Origin: an uncultured Clostridia bacterium | Lineage (GTDB): Bacteria > Bacillota > Clostridia > Oscillospirales > Oscillospiraceae | Direction of reading: 5' to 3' | Assembly (NCBI GenBank): GCA_937907715.1 | Contig: CALERM010000188.1 | Coordinates: 1-14,690 of the forward strand | DNA: 14,690 nucleotides | Part shown: one piece after another, positions 7,961-13,142 of the stretch | How the letters are laid out: every line of letters begins with the position of its first letter | How positions within the stretch are numbered: the first letter of the stretch is position 1 | Notes under the pieces: generated by a model | Seen by the model: the letters and a program-made list of their open reading frames with translations, nothing else | The model's database searches: none | Told to the model about the DNA's origin: nothing | Position numbers and translations under genes: made by a program

Positions 7961-8968
7961 TCAATCGGTTCTGAATTCCCGCCAGACAGACAAAATGGCG
8001 CGTGCCAGCTCGTCCGGATTGTGGCGGATATAGCGTCCCGGTGTACAGACCGGAAATTCGCGCAGCGCAACGCCGAGCTGCTCGACCTCCTCCGGCGCGG
8101 CAAGCAGCTGCTGGACGCCCTCTTTCTGATAGGGTTCAAGATATTCCGCCGAAACCTTGCGGTTATTGGCGATGCACACGTCCATGACGCCTGCGCCCGC
8201 ATGGGCAAAAATCGCGCGGATGTGGTCGGCGGCAGTGTAGCCGTCGGTCTCGCCGTCCTGCGTCATGATGTTCAGCACGTAGCACTTGAGCGCCTGCGCG
8301 CGCGTGACCGCCTCCGAAATGCCGTCGACCAGAAAGTTCGGAATGATGCTTGTGTATAAGCTGCCGGGTCCCAGCACAATCACGTCTGCGTCCGCAATTG
8401 CCTCCAAAGCGTCGGGCAGCGGCTGCGGATGCTCGGGCACGAGCCGGATTTTGCGGATGCGGCAGTCGTTGAGCTTTTTCGCATAGAAAATCTTGCTCTC
8501 GCCGAGGCAGCGCGAGCCGTTGTCAAATTCCGCCTCTAAATGGACGTTCTGGTTCGTGACCGGAAGGACCCTGCCCGTGATGGCGAGGACGTCTCCCATG
8601 CGGTGGACCGCCTCGTCAAACGAGCCGGAAATGCCGTTCATCGCGGCAAGAAACAGGTTTCCAAAGCTCTGCCCGGCAAGGCTTCCCTCGGTAAAGCGGT
8701 AATTGAGAAGCTTCTGCATCGTCGGCTCCGTATTTGCAAGCGACATGATGCAGTTTCGGATATCGCCCGGCGGCAGCATGCCGAGGTCTTCCCGCAGCAT
8801 GCCGGAGCCGCCGCCGTCGTCTGCAACTGTGACGATCGCCGTTATGAATTTTGTATAGCGCTTGAGCCCGCGCAGCATCGCGGATAAGCCGTGTCCGCCG
8901 CCGATGGCGACGATGTGCGGCATGCGTTTTTTCGGCTCATACAGCCGGACAGTTTCAAACTCCGCCAT
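7961..8968 (-). CDS. yvcK: YvcK/GlmR-type gluconeogenesis factor
   Basis: A 335-residue member of the CofD/YvcK superfamily. Hallmarks are GGGHGLS (23-29), ADDGGGSG (49-56), GDIRN (68-72) and the nucleotide-sugar-site sequence GPGSLYTSIIPN (200-211). In Bacillus subtilis the protein (also called GlmR) binds UDP-GlcNAc and directs carbon into cell-wall precursor synthesis; it is needed on gluconeogenic carbon sources. It starts four bases after rapZ, and a GGGGGTGAGG stretch that overlaps the rapZ stop is the only ribosome binding site available. The position between rapZ and whiA, downstream of murB, is the classical one and fits a role at the junction of central carbon and peptidoglycan metabolism. 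Confidence 0.97.
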   Translation of the reverse strand: MAEFETVRLYEPKKRMPHIVAIGGGHGLSAMLRGLKRYTKFITAIVTVADDGGGSGMLREDLGMLPPGDIRNCIMSLANTEPTMQKLLNYRFTEGSLAGQSFGNLFLAAMNGISGSFDEAVHRMGDVLAITGRVLPVTNQNVHLEAEFDNGSRCLGESKIFYAKKLNDCRIRKIRLVPEHPQPLPDALEAIADADVIVLGPGSLYTSIIPNFLVDGISEAVTRAQALKCYVLNIMTQDGETDGYTAADHIRAIFAHAGAGVMDVCIANNRKVSAEYLEPYQKEGVQQLLAAPEEVEQLGVALREFPVCTPGRYIRHNPDELARAILSVWREFRTD

Positions 8969-8972
8969 GCCC

Positions 8973-9839
8973 TCACCCCCTGCTGCGGTTCATGTCGCGG
9001 TGGCTGAGATTGGCGCAGTAGCCGCGCCGGGAGATAAAATCATACAGCTCCTTGGCAATACACGCCGAGCGGTGCTGCCCGCCCGTACAGCCGACGGCAA
9101 TGACCAGATCGGTCTTTCCCTCGTCGACATAGTTGGGAAGCAGAAACGTCAGCAGATCCTCGGTCTTTTCCAGAAAATCCTTCGTCTGCTGATACTGGAA
9201 AATAAAATTGCGGACCGGCTCGTCAAGCCCTGTCTGTGTTTTCAGCTCCGGAATATAATAGGGATTCGGCAGGAAGCGCACGTCAAACACAAGGTCCGCG
9301 TCCAGCGGCAGACCGTATTTGAAGCCGAACGACAGAACCGTCACATGCATTGCCCGTTCGCGCACGCCGCCCGCGACCAGATCGATGAGCTTACCGCGGA
9401 GCTTGCCTGTGGATAAATTCGTCGTGTCGATGATGGCGCTTGCCCGCGTGCGGACCGGCTCCAAAAGCTGCCGCTCGCGCTCGACCGCCTGCAAAACGGG
9501 CGTGCCGTCGCGCATGAGAGGATGCAGGCGCCTCGTCTCCTTGAAGCGCTTGATGATGACCTCGGTGCTTGCTTCGATGAAGAAAATAGAGTATTCCAGG
9601 TGCATTTCATCGAGCCGGTCGAGCGACTGGAACAGAGAATCAAACGTCATGCTGCTTCTCACATCCGTTACCAGCGCAACCTTTTCAAACCGCCCCTTTG
9701 TCGCAAGACACAGGCTTGCAAACTGCGGAATCATCTCCGCCGGCATGTTATCCACACAGTAAAAGCCAAGGTCCTCCAGATCTGACGCGGCTTTGCTCTT
9801 GCCAGCGCCGGAAAGACCCGAAATAATAATGAATTGCAT
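8973..9839 (-). CDS. rapZ: RapZ/YvcJ nucleotide-binding protein
   Basis: A 288-residue P-loop protein of the RapZ family. The Walker A motif is GLSGAGKS (8-15), a Walker-B-like VTDVRS lies at 57-62, and the C-terminal domain has the family signatures GFKYG (172-176), FDVRFLPNPYY (185-195) and CTGGQHRS (251-258). In Escherichia coli RapZ senses glucosamine-6-phosphate and steers an RNase E-dependent small-RNA circuit. In Gram-positive bacteria the orthologue YvcJ binds and hydrolyses nucleotides, with a less clear role. No GlmZ-like RNA is seen in this window. The gene starts nine bases after murB, and its AGGAGG overlaps the murB stop codon. Confidence 0.97.
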   Translation of the reverse strand: MQFIIISGLSGAGKSKAASDLEDLGFYCVDNMPAEMIPQFASLCLATKGRFEKVALVTDVRSSMTFDSLFQSLDRLDEMHLEYSIFFIEASTEVIIKRFKETRRLHPLMRDGTPVLQAVERERQLLEPVRTRASAIIDTTNLSTGKLRGKLIDLVAGGVRERAMHVTVLSFGFKYGLPLDADLVFDVRFLPNPYYIPELKTQTGLDEPVRNFIFQYQQTKDFLEKTEDLLTFLLPNYVDEGKTDLVIAVGCTGGQHRSACIAKELYDFISRRGYCANLSHRDMNRSRG

Positions 9840-9848
9840 GGCAGCCTC

Positions 9849-10760
9849 CTACCAGATGCGGACCTCCGGCTGTAACTGAAAACCGGACGTCTCAAAAACT
9901 CTCTTCTGTACCAGCGCAATAAGCGCGCGCACATCCTGCGCCGTCGCGCCGCCGGTGTTGACCACAAAGCCCGCGTGCTTTTCGGACACGCATGCGCCGC
10001 CGACCCGAACGCCCTTGAGCTGCGCCTGCTCAATCAGCGCGCCGGCATATGCGCCCTCCGGGCGCTTGAACGTACTCCCCGCGGAAGGAAGCTCCAGCGG
10101 CTGCGAAGCGCGGCGCTTTTCCAGAAGGGACTGCATGCGCGCGGCAATCGCGTCCGTTTCCCCCGGCAGAAGCCGGAAAACCGTTTGGACGAGGATCATG
10201 TCCAGATGCTCAAACACACTCGTGCGATAGGAAAAGCCCTGCTCGCCGCCCGAGAAGACGCGCAGCGCGCCGTCCATGGTAAGAGCAGTCGTCCGGACCG
10301 CAACCTGCTTCATTTCCCCGCCGTATGCGCCCGCGTTCATGTAAATGCCGCCGCCGACCGTGCCGGGAATGCCGTGCGCAAATTCAAGTCCGGTAAGCCC
10401 GAGATTGCGTGCGAAGACCGCCGTTTTGCTGAGCGTCTCGCCTGCGCCCGCTTCGATTTCCCCGCCACCGAGATCGCGCAGCCCCAGCAGCGCGTCTTTG
10501 GTGCAGATCACAACCTCGCGCAGTCCTTCGTCCGGCGCCAGCACGTTGGTTCCCGCGCCTAAGACACGCGGGCAGATATTTTTTTCAGACAGCAGCCGCA
10601 GCAGCGCCGCCAGCTCCTCTGCGGACGACGGCTGCACAAAGATCGCCGCCGGTCCTCCGATGCGAAACGAGGTATGTCTGGCAAGCGGTTCCTCTTCCCG
10701 CAGTCGGATGCCCGGCAGAGTCTGCCGGATTTTGTTTGAAAGTTCCTTCCAGTCGATCAT
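9849..10760 (-). CDS. murB: UDP-N-acetylenolpyruvoylglucosamine reductase
   Basis: A 303-residue FAD enzyme that reduces UDP-GlcNAc-enolpyruvate to UDP-MurNAc with NADPH, the second committed step of cytoplasmic peptidoglycan synthesis. The FAD-binding half shows RIGGPA (33-38), VLGAGTNVL (66-74) and GIPGTVGGGIYMNAGAYGGE (130-149). The catalytic residues expected for the family are present: R179 in YRTSVF, S229 in GSTFKRP and E299 in QPEVRIW. The length and the lack of the extra loop found in the E. coli enzyme fit a type II MurB. The start has GGAGG five bases upstream and its own promoter just before it, so murB is the first gene of the murB-rapZ-yvcK-whiA-dnaE unit. Confidence 0.98.
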   Translation of the reverse strand: MIDWKELSNKIRQTLPGIRLREEEPLARHTSFRIGGPAAIFVQPSSAEELAALLRLLSEKNICPRVLGAGTNVLAPDEGLREVVICTKDALLGLRDLGGGEIEAGAGETLSKTAVFARNLGLTGLEFAHGIPGTVGGGIYMNAGAYGGEMKQVAVRTTALTMDGALRVFSGGEQGFSYRTSVFEHLDMILVQTVFRLLPGETDAIAARMQSLLEKRRASQPLELPSAGSTFKRPEGAYAGALIEQAQLKGVRVGGACVSEKHAGFVVNTGGATAQDVRALIALVQKRVFETSGFQLQPEVRIW

Positions 10761-10793
10761 AAACGCCTCCGGGTGGACAATTTTTCATTTTAT

Positions 10794-10802
10794 ATCATAC
10801 CA
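10794..10802 (-). promoter_or_regulatory. Extended -10 promoter for the murB operon
   Basis: Minus strand TGGTATGAT: TATGAT (10794-10799) with the TG of an extended -10 element. The region 17 bases further up (TTTCCT) is a poor -35, so recognition would depend on the extended -10. The predicted start is near 10787, about 27 bases before murB. It lies directly after the hprK terminator, which supports a separate murB transcription unit. Confidence 0.5.
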
Positions 10803-10826
10803 CAAAGCCGTGCGAAAGGAAACAGC

Positions 10827-10860
10827 AAAAATGCCGCACGGAAAAATAATCCATGCGGCA
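10827..10860 (-). terminator. Rho-independent terminator after hprK
   Basis: On the minus strand, TGCCGCATGG (10851-10860) pairs with CCGTGCGGCA (10832-10841) in a 10-pair stem with one G-U pair and a nine-base AT-rich loop, followed directly by TTTTT (10827-10831). It lies 192 bases past the hprK stop and upstream of the murB promoter. The right arm could alternatively pair with CCGTGCG at 10807-10813, a mutually exclusive fold. Confidence 0.75.
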
Positions 10861-10881
10861 CATGATATACGCCTCGCAGAG

Positions 10882-10901
10882 TTTCGCCCCGCAGGGCGAA
10901 A
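10882..10901. repeat. Hairpin-forming inverted repeat
   Basis: TTTCGCCC and GGGCGAAA separated by the four-base loop CGCA, a perfect 8-pair stem. No T-run follows closely on either strand, so it is not an obvious terminator. It is part of the palindrome cluster. Confidence 0.7.
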
Positions 10902-10922
10902 TAAAATAGAAATTCATTTTAT

Positions 10923-10942
10923 CCGGTGGCTCCGCCAGCCGG
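10923..10942. repeat. GC-rich bulged inverted repeat
   Basis: CCGG-TGGC and GCCA-(G)-CCGG around a TCC loop, an 8-pair stem with a single bulged base. It is flanked by TTTTAT on the left and AAAAATA on the right, so an A/T-rich extension of the stem is possible. Member of the palindrome cluster between hprK and murB. Confidence 0.6.
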
Positions 10943-10970
10943 AAAAATACATATCGCCTCGCAAGTGTGG

Positions 10971-10995
10971 AATTTTGCGCCAAGGGCGCAAAATT
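10971..10995. repeat. Perfect 11-pair inverted repeat
   Basis: AATTTTGCGCC and GGCGCAAAATT around a three-base AAG loop. On either strand the stem ends in AATT rather than a free T-run, so termination is uncertain. The outer arms CGCCTCG (10955-10961) and CGAGGCG (11007-11013) could extend it into a long interrupted stem. Confidence 0.7.
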
Positions 10996-11021
10996 ATGCG
11001 CGCAGTCGAGGCGCAGCCCTT

Positions 11022-11049
11022 TGTTGAAAAAGCATTCGCTTTTTCAACA
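11022..11049. repeat. Perfect 12-pair inverted repeat next to the hprK stop
   Basis: TGTTGAAAAAGC (11022-11033) and GCTTTTTCAACA (11038-11049) around ATTC. It begins two bases past the hprK stop codon. On the minus strand no T-run follows the stem, so it looks less like a terminator than an mRNA 3'-end stabiliser or one more member of the palindrome cluster. Confidence 0.65.
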
Positions 11050-11051
11050 GC

Positions 11052-11990
11052 TCAATCGTCTTTGTTGGCAAAGAACTTGCTCATCTGCTCGGTAAATTCC
11101 ATTGCCGCGTTGTAGCCCATGCGCTTCTGGCGGTTGTTGATGGCGGCAACCTCGAAAATCACGGCGAGGTTTCGTCCGGGCGTAATCGGAATCGTAATGG
11201 ATGGGACCTTCACGTCGAGAATTTCGGTGTACTGCGTCTCGATGCCGAGCCGGTCATACGCCTCGCCGTCGCGCCAGGGGACCATGTTGATGATCAGGTC
11301 AATGTTGCAGCTGTCTTTGACCGCGCCCATGCCGAAGAGCTTGGCGACGTTGATCACGCCGATGCCGCGCAGCTCAATGTAGTGCCGCAAAACCTCGGGG
11401 GCGTTTCCGACGAGCTGCCGGGACGATACCTTTCGAATTTCGACCGCGTCGTCCGCGATGAGCCTGTGGCCGCGCTTGACAAGCTCGATGGCCGTCTCGC
11501 TCTTGCCGATGCCGCTGTCGCCGTTGATGAAGATGCCCTCGCCCGAAATTTCGACGAGCACGCCGTGCCGCGTGACGCGGGGAGCCAGCGACTGCTTCAG
11601 AGACGTGATGAGGCTCGATACGACATAAGACGTCGCCGCGTGAGAGCCCAGCACCGTCACGTCGTATTTTTTCGCCATCTCCAGACACTCCGGCAGCGGT
11701 TCATAGTCCCGCGCGATGATCAGCACCGGAATTTTATAGGACAGGAAACGGTCAAAAATGACCATGCGCTCCTCGTGCGAGAGCTTTTTCAAATACGCCA
11801 TCTCGACCGTGCCGCAGACGTAAATGCGCATGGGCTCGAAATGGTCAAAAAAGCCGGCCAGATGAAGCCCCGGGCGGCTCACATCGTCGACGGTCACGTG
11901 GATCTTTTCATAGTCCGTGGCCTTGTAAAAAAAGCTGAAATCAAACTCGTTCACAAGCTCCGACAAGCGGACAGAATAGGTCGATGCCAT
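11052..11990 (-). CDS. hprK: HPr kinase/phosphorylase
   Basis: A 312-residue bifunctional enzyme that phosphorylates HPr on its regulatory serine with ATP and reverses this by phosphorolysis, setting carbon catabolite repression in Gram-positive bacteria. The N-terminal domain (about 1-130) is followed by the kinase domain with RHGVLVEISG (141-150), P-loop GDSGIGKS (157-164), ADDAVEI (179-185), the family signature ELRGIGVIN (206-214) and PGRNLA (271-276). I chose the ATG at 11990 (MASTYSVRLSEL) because it gives the usual family length and an AGAGG site eight bases upstream. The frame is open back to 12098, but the predicted promoter overlaps that stretch, so a longer protein is unlikely. It diverges from rpmB and is followed by palindromes and a terminator. 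The HPr gene itself is not in the window. Confidence 0.97.
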   Translation of the reverse strand: MASTYSVRLSELVNEFDFSFFYKATDYEKIHVTVDDVSRPGLHLAGFFDHFEPMRIYVCGTVEMAYLKKLSHEERMVIFDRFLSYKIPVLIIARDYEPLPECLEMAKKYDVTVLGSHAATSYVVSSLITSLKQSLAPRVTRHGVLVEISGEGIFINGDSGIGKSETAIELVKRGHRLIADDAVEIRKVSSRQLVGNAPEVLRHYIELRGIGVINVAKLFGMGAVKDSCNIDLIINMVPWRDGEAYDRLGIETQYTEILDVKVPSITIPITPGRNLAVIFEVAAINNRQKRMGYNAAMEFTEQMSKFFANKDD

Positions 11991-11998
11991 CGTCTGTT

Positions 11999-12003
11999 CC
12001 TCT
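11999..12003 (-). promoter_or_regulatory. Ribosome binding site deciding the hprK start
   Basis: AGAGG on the minus strand, eight bases before ATG at 11988-11990. It supports the 312-residue protein over the longer frame that begins at 12098, for which no such site is seen. Confidence 0.65.
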
Positions 12004-12017
12004 CTTTCTTCTCTGCC

Positions 12018-12029
12018 CTGTGCGCACAG
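12018..12029. promoter_or_regulatory. 12-base perfect palindrome in the hprK leader
   Basis: CTGTGCGCACAG reads the same on both strands. It lies in the predicted 5' leader of hprK, about 35-45 bases after the predicted transcription start. It could be an operator dyad or chance; no regulator can be assigned. Confidence 0.3.
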
Positions 12030-12069
12030 CCCATAGCCCTGCGCAGTTTCCGGCATAACAACTGCTTGT

Positions 12070-12098
12070 ATTATAGCCAATTCGCTGCACTTTGGCAA
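12070..12098 (-). promoter_or_regulatory. Promoter for hprK
   Basis: Minus strand TTGCCA (12093-12098), 17-base spacer, TATAAT (12070-12075): a perfect -10 and a good -35. The predicted start is near 12063, giving a leader of about 73 bases. The -35 is separated by 58 bases from the -35 of the divergent rpmB promoter. Confidence 0.8.
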
Positions 12099-12156
12099 CC
12101 TCGAAATTGCGCAGGCAGATTTTCAGAAAATTTTTCATTTTTCTTGGAATTTGTAC

Positions 12157-12185
12157 TTGCATTTTGGAAAGAGTTCTGCTATTAT
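12157..12185 (+). promoter_or_regulatory. Promoter for rpmB with A/T-rich upstream tract
   Basis: TTGCAT (12157-12162), 17-base spacer, TATTAT (12180-12185). The A- and T-tract stretch just upstream (about 12125-12152) looks like an UP element, as expected for a strongly expressed ribosomal protein gene. The predicted start is near 12192. Confidence 0.7.
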
Positions 12186-12191
12186 ATTTGT

Positions 12192-12210
12192 CGGCGCTTT
12201 AAGAGCGCCG
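12192..12210 (+). promoter_or_regulatory. Hairpin at the predicted 5' end of the rpmB mRNA
   Basis: CGGCGCT and AGCGCCG around TTAAG form a perfect 7-pair GC-rich stem. It begins seven bases after the -10 element, so it would be the first thing transcribed. No T-run follows, which argues against a terminator. It could protect the 5' end or act as a control element. Confidence 0.6.
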
Positions 12211-12245
12211 GGACCCGATTTTCCAATGGCAAGGAGGTGCAACTG

Positions 12246-12434
12246 ATGGCAAAGTGCGATATCTGCGGCAAGGGCGTTACGTTCGGCATTAAGGTCTCCC
12301 ATTCTCACAGAAGATCCAACCGTGCATGGAAGCCCAACGTCAAGCGTGTCAAGGCGATCGTTGACGGTACTCCGCGCCATGTTTACGTCTGCACAAGATG
12401 CCTCCGCTCGAACAAGGTTGAGCGCGCGATCTAA
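12246..12434 (+). CDS. rpmB: 50S ribosomal protein L28
   Basis: A 62-residue L28 of the large ribosomal subunit, the usual length in Firmicutes. It carries two CxxC pairs, C4/C7 and C49/C52, the zinc-binding (C+) form. The conserved HSHRRSNRAWKPN block lies at 19-31 and CTRCLRS at 49-55. The start is set by AGGAGG eight bases upstream. It is the only plus-strand gene here, a single-gene unit with its own promoter, a structured leader and a terminator 14 bases past the stop. Confidence 0.98.
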   Translation: MAKCDICGKGVTFGIKVSHSHRRSNRAWKPNVKRVKAIVDGTPRHVYVCTRCLRSNKVERAI

Positions 12435-12448
12435 TTACCAAGCAGCTG

Positions 12449-12478
12449 AAAGAGCAAGCCATGCGGCTTGCTCTTTTT
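12449..12478 (+). terminator. Rho-independent terminator of rpmB
   Basis: AAAGAGCAAGCC pairs with GGCTTGCTCTTT (12-pair stem from 12449 to 12476, loop ATGC), followed by TTCT so that the right side reads CTCTTTTTCT. On the minus strand the same stem ends in CTTTC, so it could also weakly stop transcripts coming from the convergent GNAT gene. Confidence 0.88.
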
Positions 12479-12530
12479 CTATGCTCCGGCGGTGCTTACC
12501 GCAAAGCTGTTGGGTGCGGTGCAGAAATCC

Positions 12531-13085
12531 TCAATCCGTCAGGAACTTCACCATCTGGACCTCGTCGCGGTACGTGCCGTCCTTGAGACAGAACGCCTTC
12601 GGAATACAGCCCATCTCGGTAAAGCCGAGCTTCCGGTAAAGTCCTCTGGCGCGCTCATTATCGGCAAACACGCCCAGTTCCACCTGCGTAAAGCCGTTTT
12701 CCTTCGCCTGCTCCAGCGCCTTTTCCATCAGAAGCGTGCCGAGACCCAGTCCCCACGCTTTTTTCTTGATAGAAATGCCGAGGCTGGCGCGGTGGCGCAT
12801 TTTGAAATGGTCCGACATGATGTTGACGCCGCAGTTTCCGACCAGCTCGCCGTCCAGAAACGCTGCCAGCATAAAGCCTCTATCATCGTCCGCCATCGCC
12901 TGCAAGCGCCTTTGCGCGGCCTCTATGGATTGATTGCACTCCTCGGGGTATCGAACCATGAAGTGCGTTTCGCCGCTTGTCAGGCGCAGATATTCGTTCA
13001 GCTGCGCCGCGTCCCTGGGCTGCGGGCTGCGAAGAGCAGCCTTCGTCCCGTCCTTGAGCGTCACAGCGGTCTCCGGAATGATCAT
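12531..13085 (-). CDS. GNAT-family N-acetyltransferase
   Basis: A 184-residue acetyl-CoA-dependent acetyltransferase. The GNAT core runs from about 14 to 180. The acetyl-CoA pyrophosphate-binding turn is WGLGLGTLL (111-119), preceded by the strand SLGISI (101-106), and motif B is seen as ADNERARGLYRKLGF (141-155). The acceptor cannot be predicted; it resembles both RimI/RimL-type and general small-molecule acetyltransferases. Its location beside genes for der, L28 and L32 makes a ribosomal or protein target thinkable, but that is guilt by association only. A GGGGGGAG site precedes the ATG. A strong hairpin ends only 18 bases upstream of the start, with no promoter visible between, so expression probably depends on read-through from der. 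Confidence 0.92.
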   Translation of the reverse strand: MIIPETAVTLKDGTKAALRSPQPRDAAQLNEYLRLTSGETHFMVRYPEECNQSIEAAQRRLQAMADDDRGFMLAAFLDGELVGNCGVNIMSDHFKMRHRASLGISIKKKAWGLGLGTLLMEKALEQAKENGFTQVELGVFADNERARGLYRKLGFTEMGCIPKAFCLKDGTYRDEVQMVKFLTD

Positions 13086-13103
13086 ACGCTTCTCCCCCCT
13101 GTA

Positions 13104-13137
13104 AAATTCCCGGCAGAAGGGCTTCTGCCGGGAATTT
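13104..13137 (-). terminator. Strong hairpin between der and the GNAT gene
   Basis: A 15-pair near-perfect stem (AAATTCCCGGCAGAA with TTCTGCCGGGAATTT, loop GCCC on the minus strand), with TTTT at its 3' end on the minus strand. It begins six bases past the der stop and ends 18 bases before the GNAT start. It looks like a terminator or attenuator, though the T-run is short. Confidence 0.7.
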
Positions 13138-13142
13138 ATCTT

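Larger units (their letters stand above)
10870..11013. repeat. Cluster of palindromes, possible dispersed palindromic element
   Basis: A non-coding stretch with several inverted repeats in series: 10882-10901 (8-pair stem), 10901-10922 (ATAAAAT/ATTTTAT), 10923-10942 (8-pair GC-rich stem with one bulge) and 10971-10995 (perfect 11-pair stem). The word CGCCTCGCA occurs twice in the same direction (10870-10878 and 10955-10963), and its inverse CGAGGCG is at 11007-11013. The latter and the second copy could form an outer stem around the 10971-10995 hairpin. No open frame of note lies here. Its modular make-up resembles the REP/MITE-like palindromic repeats found in many copies in clostridial intergenic regions, but copy number cannot be judged from one window. 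Confidence 0.6.

Noticed and set aside
10761..11051. A CRISPR array or small protein gene in the hprK-murB gap.
   Set aside because: There are no regularly spaced direct repeats and no short frame with a ribosome binding site. The gap is explained by palindromes, a terminator and a promoter.
12099..12245. The N-terminal extension of hprK to 12098 and a plus-strand frame running through 11382-12434 into rpmB.
   Set aside because: The hprK extension overlaps the predicted promoter and lacks a ribosome binding site. The plus-strand frame is antisense to hprK and merely joins the rpmB frame; L28 has its own strong start at 12246.
12484..12525. ACCGCA/TGCGGT inverted repeat between the rpmB terminator and the GNAT stop.
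   Set aside because: Only six pairs with a long loop and no T-run. Such repeats are expected by chance in GC-rich sequence.
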